Of a stretch of 26,131 nt of DNA, positions 1 to 11,914 are shown piece by piece. The position numbers were made by a program, and so were the translations under genes. The notes beneath the pieces were generated by a model. It searched no databases. It was given only the letters and a program-made list of their open reading frames with translations, and had not been told where the DNA came from. Numbering within the stretch: position 1 is the first letter of the stretch; each line of letters begins with the position of its first letter. The stretch lies in contig JAWQRM010000227.1 of assembly GCA_033557675.1 (NCBI GenBank), positions 1 through 26,131 of the forward strand, given 5' to 3'. This stretch comes from Coptodactyla brooksi (Eukaryota > Arthropoda > Insecta > Coleoptera > Scarabaeidae).

Positions 1-480
1 TAATCCACTTTCTGCATTGGAATTGTCTCCAGCCTGTGGAGTAGGATTCCAAAAAGTCAACAAAATGGAACAATCCGGAGTATACAAAATCAAATGTTGT
101 ATATGTGAAATGAAATACATCTGACAAAGTTCGGTGATAGATACAAAGAACAGATAAAATCCTATATAAAAACTAAGCACGATTTCGATTACGCAGCTAA
201 TTAAACTCGTACAAAACAACATTCCATACACAAGAGAAAATAGCATAACATATTCAGTTTTGAAACTAGCGATAAGCTGAGACATGTCGACTACCAATAA
301 AAAAGCAGTGCTAGTCTATCATGCATCCAGAAACATCGAACCTATAATGTATAAAATAAAACAAGGAAGAAAACATATAAACATTCTTAACCATTGAGTG
401 GTAATAGTAAAAATGAAGAATTTGCTATTATTTTAAAAATTAAGTTTATAGCTCAAGTAACTATTGTGACCAGCCTCTTC
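1..480. other. AT-rich intergenic sequence, nothing recognised
   Basis: No open frame, repeat or RNA feature that I recognise on either strand. It ends at the degenerate left inverted repeat of the mariner relic. Confidence 0.5.
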
Positions 481-1372
481 ATTGGATGTGGGAAATAAGT
501 ATTTTTTTTGAGAAGGTTTGTTTGTGATAGGAAATCAGCAAATAGACGTGTTTACAGGAACTCTAGGTAATACTCCTTTTATGGCTGTTCAATAGGCAGA
601 TGTAAGCTACATTTGCCTATGTGAAACATAATATACCAGTATTTATCAATACTGATGTTGTCCTTTTCAATGTGGACCACAAACAATATACCACAGTTGT
701 CCAGAAGTGTCCAGCACTTCCTCCAATTTTCGAAGCACTTTTGAAACGTAATTTTTGGTAAGGCTTTTAACTTCTTCAGCGATTCTGTATTTATCCCTTC
801 AATGTTGATAAAACGTCAGCATTTCATCATATTTTATTTAACTTCTGAACAATATTCATTCGGCATTGTTTTTGGTCCCAATTCATCAATTTCGGAATCA
901 ATTCTGCTGTCACGCATGTCACGTCCAAAATACGTGAAAAAAATGCTATTCATGGGCCAAATGATATACCACTATCATCAGCAACCTCTCTGATAAAGAT
1001 TCGGTGATTGTCCATGATCATTTTTCGATGATGTTGTCGACTGTTGATGTGTAGCGTCTGTAAGGGCGCACAACATTTTCAACGTCTTCATGGCTCTATG
1101 CACAAATGGCGTAGAACCAGCTAATACTCCTTATTGACTGTACGACCTGGTGGCAAGAACTCATTGTACACTATGCTGTTGAAATCGAAATAAACATTAA
1201 GCAAACCTTCACATTCAATCGAACCTGTTTTTTCTTGGTTCTTTTCGCTGATGAGAAACTTTCGTTGATGGGAAGATTTTATTGCTCTTAGATTGAGGTT
1301 AATTTAATGCATTAATAAATCGTATTTTATTCCATTCTTAAACCCGAAACGAACTTATTTGCCCACCCAATA
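481..1372 (-). mobile_element. Degenerate mariner element with scrambled transposase blocks
   Basis: The right end (complement of 1350-1372) reads TTGGGTGGGCAAATAAGTT, a typical mariner terminal repeat, followed by TA. The left end at 481-502 matches it in degenerate form (attggatgtgggaaataagt). On the minus strand three transposase blocks are readable: central catalytic (about 1222-1100, FNSIVYNEFLPPGRTVNKEYY), the N-terminal DNA-binding block (about 1060-830, MDNHRIFIREVADDSGISFG), then the C-terminal block (about 790-650, LPKITFQKCFENWRKCW). The catalytic block precedes the DNA-binding block, the reverse of an intact element. Stops and frameshifts occur throughout, so it is inactive. Confidence 0.75.
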
Positions 1373-4328
1373 TAACAGTATTGGCTTAAAAGAGCACATA
1401 TGCAGTAAGTTTATTTGTATATCTATTATAGTTATGTTGCATTTGTATAAAAAATTTCCAAAGTTATATGTAGTTATGCAAACCATAATACAGCATTTAC
1501 CTGGAAACGTTCGTTGATCGATCATTTTAAAATGCAGAAAATTATTGATTAAATGTCAATATGCCAGAAATGAGATTATTCAATTTGTCTTCCGAAGACC
1601 TAACTACAAATTATAATAGATTGGGAAATGGCCAAGGTAATATTCATATGCCTGTTACTAACAATTAAGCTTACCAAAGGTGGCTACGTTTTCAGCACTT
1701 TTTATAAATAATATTTTCCTTTGGTGTTAATGCTGTTTGTTCTCCTTACAATTTAGTTTTAATAGTTTTTTAATAAAGCAGTAGGTTATTCATTAAATGT
1801 CAAACTGGAACTCAGTGAATTATTTTAGGTAGACCTTTGGTTCATTGTATTCTTCGACAGCATAATAATTTTTATAATTGTTTCAAGGATATGTTTTCTT
1901 GAAAATTGCTCCTTTACTGAAATCTTTATATGCTTTGTATTTAACATCATTGTCTGTGATAATTAAAGTATCTGTACTCACGTTTTTTGCAGATTCTGGA
2001 CAGAATCCAAGATATTAGATATTTTTATTAAATTTCATGTATGCTAAAACATCAGTATTAATGTCACAGGGGGTATTCTCGTTTCAAAATATTCGTTTAA
2101 TAAAAGAAAAATATTTTTAGCATGGATATTGGATTTCTGCATTTTTATTATATTATTCATATTTAGCTCTATTAATATTTGGTATATCTTAAATTGAGCA
2201 AACGTCATAAGCAAAATGGAGTTCAGTATACAAAAAGGTACATTAATTCATTACAAACGAATTAAAAAATCAAAATTTTAATAAAAATCAAAATTATTGA
2301 AACATTATGACTTACAGCCTAACAGAAAGAGTTCTTTTTATCATGTTCTGCGTGACAGATCAACTAATTGCCGACAATAATCACCTAATCAAACACGATT
2401 TTCTTTTTAATTTATGAGAGTACCACAAAATTTAACAGTTACAGTAGTGTGCTTGCCACTTTATTATATAGACTGCTTTTTTAAAGCAGTTTTATTTTTA
2501 TGACAAGTGATGTGAATTTTAACTCGAATAGTCTTGAAAACATTTGCAGATTTTTAGATTCACTTGATAGGAATACATGAGTTAGGTATGTATAGTTTAA
2601 TAAAAGCAATTAGTTGATTTAATTTTTAAGTTTTGAACTTTGACAGTTCATTGAAATCAATCATCAAAATTGACAGTAGAAGTCAATGAGGCCGAATGTC
2701 ATTATGTAAAGCTTATGTAAAGTTTACAAATATTTCGAACGCAAGAAATAAAAATGGGTATCGTTTTCTTTAAAGCATATATTTTAATAAACTTTTTTTG
2801 TTATACACATTTTTTATCTTTTAAAATATTTACAAGTCCTGTTAGCGAGACCAACTATAAATACAAATTGTAATAAATAACAAATTATAATGTTAAATTA
2901 ATCTACCTAAAGTCTGCACCGAACGGACGAACATCTGAACTGAATCGCGATAAGGTGCACGGTGTAGTAGAGAGCTACTTTAAAAGACCTAGTTGCACAC
3001 TAGACGCTCGCTCCCCTTTTTCCTTGCCGCGCCCATGTTTCAACAAAAATACGTTTCATTTCCTACCAACACGTCGTAAACATGCATCATTTATTTTACG
3101 CTCCACCGTGATATGTCTCAGCGAAACACGACATCCACTTGCACAAAAACTCTACGCCCTATATATACCAGCTTTTATATGAAACGACAGAAAAGGAAGA
3201 AATTGCAATATTTTTAATTTTATTTTATTTTCTTTTTCTTTCTCGTTTAGACTTACAACGTTGTTTATTTAAATTTTATCATTTTAACATCCTAAATGTA
3301 CTGACGAATTATTTCTTGTGCCTGGACTGAAAATGTAGTCTATTTTGTAATTATAGAAACATGTCTTATAGGAAATTGCGAATTAATCCATTAAAGGATT
3401 TTAATTATTTATAACATACACCTTTGAATCTCGAGCATACGTTAAGAGACAAAAAATTGATAGAAACAGCACATTTTTAATTTGCATTTGTTTATTTGAT
3501 AATTTCAAAATCTCAGTTAAATGGTTCAAAAAGGACTCCCCTCCAGCATTTGAAATGGAACAGGGTATATTATTTGGAAAACTCATCAGAATTAACTTTT
3601 CTTTGAAATATTTCTTTTATTATGTATTCTGAAAAGCAAAGCAAGAAATTAATTTAAAGGCTTACTGAATATATTTAGAGATCTAAGTTATGTTGATAAT
3701 TTAATATATATTCTTCTGGCTCTTTTATACCTTTTCAATTTCAAGTTCGGGTAAAGTAACGTTTAAAATTTTACAAAAAAAATTAAATTCTATGTATTTC
3801 AGAGAAAGTGATTTTTATTTCAGAAAATTGTAATGTTTATTTTTAGATAAGGAAAATTACTATTACAGAAAGACCAAATATTTTTCAAAAAGATAAATTG
3901 AAAAGTGCATATACAATGAGTTATATTTACTGAATTTTTAAAATTGAAAGAAAATTGCATGAGCAAAAGAATGTCGAATAAAACTGCTTTTATTCGACAA
4001 CTATAAGGAAAGGAAGTCACAACCTGTAAGAATCAGATGATATTAAAACATCTTGAGGGGCAATTCTTTTAATTAATATGTTTTGAATTATAAAACATCC
4101 ATATCATTGAAACTACTAATAATGAAATGTCAATGTGCTAAATACTAAGTTGTAATTGGTCACAACCAGTGAGTATTAAAGCATTACTCAAAGCAGAGGG
4201 CAATAAGATTTATTGTTGAGAAAAACAAACTTTTCTTATCGTTTCAGACTACGAAGTGCGGGAAAGACAAGAAGAGCGCTATAATCGAGTTGACAAAATA
4301 GTAAAAGATCTAATTTGCACGATGCAAA
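1373..4328. other. Long AT-rich intergenic stretch without a recognised gene
   Basis: Open frames are short and look random. The patch at about 2900-3180 is richer in GC and has an open frame starting with GTG, but its translation has no motif I recognise. A perfect 12 bp hairpin lies at 3972-3999. At 4247-4328 a short codon-like stretch follows a tttcag and runs into the next transposon end. Nothing else could be supported. Confidence 0.4.
3972..3999. repeat. Perfect 12 bp inverted repeat, 4 nt loop
   Basis: The arms TGTCGAATAAAA (3972-3983) and TTTTATTCGACA (3988-3999) are exact reverse complements around CTGC. Role unknown. It may be a remnant of a small palindromic element. Confidence 0.6.
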
Positions 4329-4886
4329 TACGAGGGTGGTTCAATAAGTAAAGTAACTGCCCTCTGACGGGGGGGCACAAATTAAGCCACGTGAATATTA
4401 GGGTTGTCTTTGTAGCACTTAATGTAGTTTCAGGCGAAGTGCATTACGTTTCTGCACCATATTGTTACAAGAAATTAACAGGACTGTTCTTAAAAAAATG
4501 TCCTGTTGTTGCATTACAACGTCTGACCACATACAACTTCATTAACACGTGATTTGGTATAGCGTGTCTGATGGGAGGTATTGGAACATCCACCATACAG
4601 CCCGGATCTCGTACCAGGGTGATTTCCATTTCTTTGAATTGTTAAAGAGACTTTCAGAACCGAAAATTTTAGTCGACATTTCAGACTCCACAACCTGTAC
4701 ATTGATTTTTTCTATGTCAGTTTCATTACGTTGGTGGATCAATGGAGTAAATGCTTTGACAACTGTAGCGGCTATATAGAGAAGTGATATGTACCAGTAC
4801 CTTACTATGTTGTGTATCTCTTGAATTTGTGAATAAAAGTTTTCTCCCAGAGAACTTGTTACCTTACTTTTCAAACCACTTATGTA
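4329..4886 (+). mobile_element. Internally deleted mariner element with both inverted repeats
   Basis: Both ends are visible: 4329-4357 begins TACGAGGGTGGTTCAATAAG, and the complement of 4858-4886 matches it at about 21 of 29 positions. The 558 bp between them keep only the C-terminal half of a mariner transposase on the plus strand (about 4505-4795). It reads LLHYNV*PHTT, where intact relatives have HDNARPH, then WEVLEHPPYSPDLVPG, and ends WSKCFDNCSGYIEK followed by a stop. The second catalytic aspartate is replaced by Tyr, and a frameshift lies near 4618. The N-terminal DNA-binding half is deleted. A dead, short derivative. Confidence 0.8.
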
Positions 4887-4889
4887 CAA

Positions 4890-5330
4890 TTATGGCTATG
4901 CTAGATTGTGCACCAGCTTACTTATTAAATGTGTGGTGCTTTCTTCTTGGTGATAATCTCATTGGTCATTGTCTTTACCATTGAGGTTTTCAGGAATAAT
5001 AATCTTTTAGTCCTTAGATTTTATGCAAACAAATCTGAACTGGGAATGTGCTTCTTGCATGATGTCACTTCTCTTATAATGTAAATGATGAAATTATCGA
5101 AACGGAGCAGTAAAGGCCACCACGATCACTTGATGTCACGCCATTAGACTACTTCCTTTGGGGTTTGATGAAGTCACTGGTTTATTCTATGTGCATTGAC
5201 ACATAAAAAAAACAAGATATTGCATCATGGAAGACTGATATGATGAATGCCACAAAAAAAGGCCACATTGAACAACATCTTTGAATGTGTTTATAACGTG
5301 TCCCCAGAATATTGCCATCCAATTACACTT
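4890..5330 (+). pseudogene. Second Tc1/mariner-superfamily transposase relic
   Basis: The translation begins with LDCAPAYLLNVWCFL, matching the catalytic (Q)QDGAPAH block. About 65 codons on, PPRSLDVTPLDYFLWGL (5117-5167) matches the WPPRSPDLTPLDFFLWG block of insect mariner-like transposases, and KSLVYSMCIDT follows. Several stops and frameshifts are present. It differs in subfamily from the element at 4329-4886, against whose right end it abuts, so one may have inserted beside or into the other. No N-terminal half was found. Confidence 0.65.
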
Positions 5331-5467
5331 CAGGTTTCTCTTTTAGTTCAAAGATGTTTTTTCGGACATCCATCTTCAGAAGCATAATAAATGTTAAAGA
5401 ACGACCATCAATCTTTGCATTTATTTTTTGAAATTCTTTCTTTAATTTCAAAAAAATCTAATCACAG

Positions 5468-5716
5468 CTCAACCTGCTTATAAAATGATTCAAATGAGGA
5501 TATAATTACTTTGGTTTTTGCAATTTCTAAAACTCTGTAACAAAAAAATATTCTAAATCTTATTTTGATAAAAAAAATATACCCTCTCTATTTAAAACAA
5601 TCTAACAGGTAACTCAGCCTGCTTATAAAATGATTCAAATGATTACTTTGGTTTTTGCAATTTCCAAAGCTCTGTAACAAAAGAAATATTCCAAATCAAT
5701 ATTATTTTGATAAAAG
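5468..5716. repeat. Two-copy tandem duplication, offset about 145 bp
   Basis: 5468-5575 and 5613-5716 are near-identical (both begin CTCA[A/G]CCTGCTTATAAAATG and share TTACTTTGGTTTTTGCAATT). They differ by an 8 bp indel and point changes. The copies lie just beyond the likely end of the trc transcript. No coding content. Confidence 0.8.
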
Positions 5717-5731
5717 AATTTAAAAATCAAA

Positions 5732-6647
5732 TTTATTGATATTAATTTGCATAGGCCAAAATTCGCCCCAAAAATTATCCCTTCATGAAAACCGTTTTAA
5801 ACGCCAGTTAGGGAAAAAATTCTAATTTGCATCCTCGAGTTGGAAAGGGTTACCCATTACTCACCTGCACTTGCAGTTTCTACTTCCATAATCCAAACGA
5901 TGACCACATTTTTAAATGATCTCACTTACAGAAAGCGGACGCGATCGACCGCAGCGCGACGCGATCATCGATACGCGCGCAAAGCGGTGTGCTCGATCTG
6001 CATATAAAACACTAGTAGTGAAAGATAAAAATTAAAAAATTATCACTTCGTAACAATAAAAAATATATTCACATAGTGCTAGACGCTCGCTCGCATGATA
6101 ATTCAAGACGTACGACCGATTAATGAAATTATATATCACAGTGGGACTTGTTGAAAACTGCTAAAAGATAAGTGTCATAAAAAATTAATTTAAACCGAGT
6201 TTAAAGATTAAAATGCACGATCGAATCGTTAAATATTTTAAATAACCTTTTTATACACACAGCGTATTATAAATAAAATAAACAGAATCGTACGTCCGGC
6301 ATTACAAACGGAGCCTACAATTACTGCGACATATCTCACAGCACGATATACAAAAAATCATAATAATAATTGTAAAAACAAACAGCATTTCAAAACTGTC
6401 TTCAGACCTATACGCAGAAACATGTGGCTTATTTTTAGAAAAGAACTGCCAGAGGTTGAGAGCACGCATCGCCTTTCGATTACCGTCCTTACAATGTAGT
6501 TGTCGATATAAATATAATTCTTTTCTTTATGTACGTTCTATATCGTAGGAAGTGTTTTGTCTCTCATTTTTCTAAAAATAAGGATCGACGACCGAACGGG
6601 GAAACTAAAGTACAAATAAGCTAAGTCGACGCAAAGACAGTGCTCCA
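5732..6647 (-). other. trc: Candidate trc 3' UTR
   Basis: Directly downstream of the stop codon. Scanning the minus strand from the stop, the first canonical AATAAA I find is the complement of 5732-5737, which would give a 3' UTR of about 0.9 kb. The interval includes an unusual CpG-rich patch at 5935-6000. No coding sequence was seen. The end is a guess without RNA evidence, and a non-canonical signal could end it sooner. Confidence 0.3.
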
Positions 6648-6763
6648 CTATTTCTTTGTTGGCGTTCCTCGCTGCGTGAGGCCCTCAAATCTCTTAAATG
6701 TGTAGTTTATGAACACCCAGTCTTTATACGTCACGTCGCCCTCTTGAGTCATTGGTGCTGATG
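6648..6763 (-). CDS. trc: trc terminal coding exon with hydrophobic motif and stop
   Basis: 116 coding nt, residues 421-458, ending at TAG (complement of 6648-6650). The acceptor has a very strong pyrimidine tract, complement of 6764-6780. The exon encodes KDWVFINYTFKRFEGL; the threonine T442 is the hydrophobic-motif site phosphorylated by Ste20/MST-type kinases in the family. The protein ends LTQRGTPTKK, closer to the vertebrate-style GL..RG tail than to the fly ending as I recall it. Confidence 0.95.
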
Positions 6764-9700
6764 CTGAAAAAAAAAAAGAAAAGAAATATAAATAGAACAT
6801 TTTATCAATAACTGTACAAACGAAATATATAAATGTTATATTTATATAACATCCTCATAAATAATGTATATAACATTTAGTTGTATAGCGATGGTGACAA
6901 ATGTCGCCGTCCTTTTCTTTCCTTACTTATCTCTGTGAAATAAGTATGGAAACAGAAAGATAACAAGAAAACACAAGTGTTATAGATTACCGAAAGATTT
7001 AACAATACATTACATTGAAAAGTATATAGTAGAAAAAGTATTTAATACCTAAATAACTATTGTTTTATTTGTAATATGCAAAAGTTAAGTAACAGCCAGA
7101 ATAGCAGTCAGCTACTACTACTCTTGATACAAGAATTATATCCATTTTTAGAATCATGATGATTCTAGCAAGCATAACTCGTAGGTCGGTCAGTAATTAG
7201 CATCAATTACACCAGAACATAATTAATTTACGTTTAGCAGAATCTGGTTTGAAAAGACAGAATTGAATTGTGGTATTATTTCAGTATTACAATGTAATAC
7301 TGAAATTTGCCGATGTTTATTAGTGCAATAAATAAATGCAATTATGCCAATCATTTTGAACACAGCATTCATTAGAACAATGAAACTGTTTTGACATTGT
7401 GGTTAGCAATGAGTAACTAATGAAAATCAACAGGCGGCAATCAAGAAAAGCGCGGCAGAAATTTCTCAAGCTACTGCGAAATTTGTGAAATAAAAATATT
7501 TTCTGTGAATTATTCACACTTCTGACATTTCTTTTCTAATGGCATTTTTAGTATCATTATGTAATTATTAGTCAAACACTAAAAAACATACATTCAAAAA
7601 ATTGAATATATATGCACATAATATACAGAAGTAATTAAAACAATTATCATGCCCAGAAATAGTAGGGAAACAGAGAAGTATAAAGGCACCGGCCAAAAGA
7701 ACCTACATTCCTTTGTAACATACAGGATGTATACTGATGCCGTTCAGTAGATTTAGTAGAAACTGTACGAAATAGGAAGACGGAATCCATAATCAAGTTT
7801 GTAGAGCTTAGAGGAAAGCATGTTTTGGTAACATTCCCTGATCATAAAATGAATATATATATTATTTTTAGATATTGAATAAAACAGTTTAATCACTCTG
7901 TAAATATAACTTGAAAAAATAAATAACTTTCAAACAAAGTAATTTTTAAATAAACCTCTTTGAATGCTTGCAAATGTTTTTTTCTAATTTTACTTAAATT
8001 AAATGTTGCAAAATGTCCATGAGTTTGAAGAATGCAGGCATCAAGCCTTTTTCTTAAACTGTTAAGAGACTTCAGCTAACATATCCGTCGTAACTTCACC
8101 ATAGTACCTTTAACAGAATATTCACAATATCACACATTTGGCAAATCTTTGAAGAGCACTTCGAAAACAATTCTCTCACTGCAGTAAACAGTCAAAGCTA
8201 TCAGTATATCAAATGTACTTTCATTCAAAGTGAACATTTGGAGGAAATAAGAGGAAAAACTAGGTGTAATATAAAGACAACATGAACAAATTCTAGCAAT
8301 TAATCAATCAACACAAGCAGTAATACTTTTAAACAATTGGAGGCAATAGTAAAAGGAAATAACTATAAAAAAACAATAGACACTATAAACAACAATGGTG
8401 ATTGAATAAAGGTAAATATCGAACAAGCAACACAGGACAAGAAACATTAAAAAGATAATTTAATTTTCAATGACAATAATATAGAAATAACAAAAGAGAC
8501 TTGGATTCACAAAATAAATAGCATCAATGCATTAAAAACTATTATTTTTAAGTAAAAAATTTAAACCAGTTTACTATACCACTTTCTATAAAGGAGGTAT
8601 AATTTTTTGCGTTATATTTACAGAGCGATTCAAAAGTTCTCCTAAAAGAAAAACCCTTACTGCATCAAAAGTTGGTGCCTGCTCTACTCTATAAGCTTGA
8701 TTATAGGTTACATTTTTTTGAACCTTATACTCTGGGATAAGTTTACTGAATGGCAGACTCACACTCTATAATGAAGTTACATATTCTTCCAAAATTCTCA
8801 GTAAATCATAAGAAGGCTTTTAATAATACCCAGATGTAATTAATATACGGGTTTTCAATAATTAACAATTGCTTAGAGACACTATCCAGCTATTTATTTT
8901 GATTTGTAATGCTATATCTGAGAAGACAACTCAATATTTTGCAATGTTTGGTAGCAGAAATATGAATTTTTATGATATTAAACATAATGTATGGACATAA
9001 ACAAATCAAAGGAGAGAAACCAAAGGAGTAGGGTCGTGCTAAACAAAATAGTTATGCAGAAAGTAACTAGCAAATCGACTGAAGTTTAATCTACGGTACA
9101 GAGATTTGTATTTCCTAGATGTAAATGAAAGACATTGTAGACCTTTTTTCATCACATATTCAAAAAAAGGTTAGCTATAATAGAGGTAGTACAATCAAGA
9201 GATTTAAGATAAAATGACACCAGTGAAATTAGAAAATTCCACAATTAAGGAGGTTCTATAACATAGTTGGATAAGAAGCGGTGTAATACGCATGATGCAG
9301 TAAGGCTAAGTGAATAAAGTTAAACAATTCACCACTACACCACAAGTGAAAAATGCATGCAATGAATGTTTCACTAAAACGTTTAAATAGTGTTTGGTTT
9401 AGTGGGTGACAGAGAAAAATGCTTTTTGAAAGTGCAGTATAATTTGAGGTGTGAACAGTGAATCTGGAGGGGTCAAAAATGGACTTTTGTTGTCCACTAA
9501 AAATATACCAAAGTGTTATGTTCATTTATCAAGAGGATATGGATTCTTCACTTTTGAAGATTGTTTTCATTTTTTCTGTTTAAAAGTCAGTTATTACCGT
9601 CACCACTTACAAAATCCGTCGTGGTAATGGATAGTGTACTTTACCATTCCGGAATATTGCACTGTAAACCAATAACGTACATGGGGAAACCTTTAGTTGT

Positions 9701-11871
9701 TTCACCACAAAAGGTACTTCAATATTTATCAGAGATTATGTTTATCGATTATCTATTAGCCAACTCTAACACATAGTTGCAAGTCATGGGTGTTAATGGA
9801 AAATATGGAGAGCAAGATATAGGTAACAGAAATGAAGTACCAATGATGGGTGACAGAAGAAGGGAGGGGATAAAAGGATATAACTTCACTCATCTCAACT
9901 CTCGAGGTCTTGCGTATAGGATGAGCAACAGAAGACGAATATACAGAATAAGGGAGGAGAGAGTTAACCATGAGAATGAATAAGAAACATCAAGTATTGA
10001 AAAAATATTGAATGTAAATGGAAAGATCTGGGATGAAGTAAGAAATTTTCTTGATAATGATTGGCGATATCGCATTTGTTTTTCAACATTTATTAGTATG
10101 CTATAAACATGAATGACTCAATTAAATTAAAACTTATATTGAAATGCTGTGTTTTCAATTTTTATGTAAAAAAGCAAAGAGAATATTGAAGTAATTAATA
10201 AGTTCTCTCTTACTTCTACCGTATTTCACAATTGTTTTAGAGTTGCTCTTTTTTCTCGATTGCATCAAGAAAATATACCTTTATGCATTACTTGAAGAAA
10301 TACCTTTAATGCAAACAGTTCCTCTTTGGGAACACCGATTTTAATAATTAATAAAGTACTGGGTGAACATAACATTATTAACACATTAATAATAATTAAT
10401 AAAGTAAAACAATGCCACCACTACACGAAAACTGAAAAGTTTGTTTGATACAAGTTTCGCTAATCAAGTTAGGGTCATCAGGAGTAATGAAAGAAGTCTT
10501 TCAAAGAATGTCTATCATCGAGGTTAAACTTTTCAGTTTTGGCGTAGTGGTAGCATTGTTTAACTTTGTTACCAAACGAAAGGTTCCAAAATCCACAACT
10601 CCATAATAATAATAATTTAATATTCCATTTTGATCATATTTTTAAAATGCGTGCAAACATTTTGGCCATCTTTTATGAGAAATGCATCCTCAAACTTTAT
10701 CTCTAGATAAATTGATTTATTGAATGAAATCTCAAAAACTCATCAGAGGATCATATCAGATGTCGATACGCACACGTTAAGCGGTTTGATACACATAATT
10801 ATTTATGTGTATCAAAATCATTTCACTGCATCATTAAATAGTCCCATTATTTTGGCTTCTCTTATAATTTTAAGTATTGTCACATTGTATTATTTTCACA
10901 TTTGAATTTGATAATTAAATAAATTAGCTAATTTGTTTTTATAGCAGATTAGTGAAAGGTGAGAAACAAAAGTCGGAGTTATTAAAGTGTGGCAAATTGG
11001 GAACTGAGAAAATTGTCAAAGTGTGAATTTCCCTTGAAACCTGTCCCCAGATGAAATGCGAAAAAGGAAAAATGATGTACTTACGGATTTCTAATTTTAC
11101 GTCAGGGAAATCATCAAAGTTTGAGGTGTCATCTATAGACCGAACTTTGACTGGTATGGCCGCGGGCCTTTCCCTTATGTGTTCCCAGTCAACGCCACGG
11201 AAGAAGGGTATTAGTTTTAGTTCTTCTAGCCCCTTTTGAGAACCAAGTCTGCGCTCTGCTTCGCAGCAAAACCTACGGTACGCAATATAATCAGTTCACA
11301 TTTTTAAGTTTATTTTGAAGAGTCCAAAATGTTTGTTCAACATTAACCTACCTAATAATAGTGTCTTTGGCCTCTTCAGAGATCGGTACTTCAGCTGGGA
11401 AAACGAGCGTCTCCCTCCAGTTCATCACTTTCCTGTAAGTGTCCTGCGGGTTCTCCGAACAGAACGGTGGATACCCGATCAGCATTTCGTACATAATTAC
11501 TCCTAATGACCACCAGTCGCATGCTGGTCCATAACCAGTTTGGAGGAATACTTCCGGGGCTATGTAATCCGGTGTTCCTACAGTGCTATAGGCCAGTGCT
11601 CTCCGATTTTTCTTCCAACTTTCCGCTCTTCTTTTACTGTCCATAGGGCTAGATGTGATAACTGAAATAACAGAAAAATATCTTCTATATAGAAGTGCCA
11701 CATATGCAAATAAGAAATAACAGAATAATAAATCAATTCTGTGTACATGGAATGCAGGGATTCCTTTTTGCGACAATTGCAAAATAATGCTTCCCAAAAT
11801 AAATGTGTAAAATAGCAGGTAGTGTTAATATATATAATACACATATATAATACATACATATGTATATGCTG

Positions 11872-11914
<43 letters not shown>

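Larger units (their letters stand above)
6764..11084 (-). other. trc: trc intron 4 (4.3 kb), repeat-bearing
   Basis: Bounded by the GTAAGT donor at 11084 and the polypyrimidine-rich acceptor ending at 6764. Besides the items listed separately (hairpins, dispersed repeat, two transposase fragments, Penelope-like palindrome) I saw only AT-rich sequence with short random frames. Confidence 0.9.

Noticed and set aside
2955..3182. 75-codon open frame starting with GTG
   Set aside because: Non-ATG start, no recognisable motif, low-complexity context; treated as chance.
9777..10075. Overlapping small frames on both strands
   Set aside because: Purine-rich stretch with no motif and no splice context.
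11578..11859. 93-codon minus-strand frame overlapping a trc exon
   Set aside because: Alternate-frame shadow of the 11352-11661 exon and intron.
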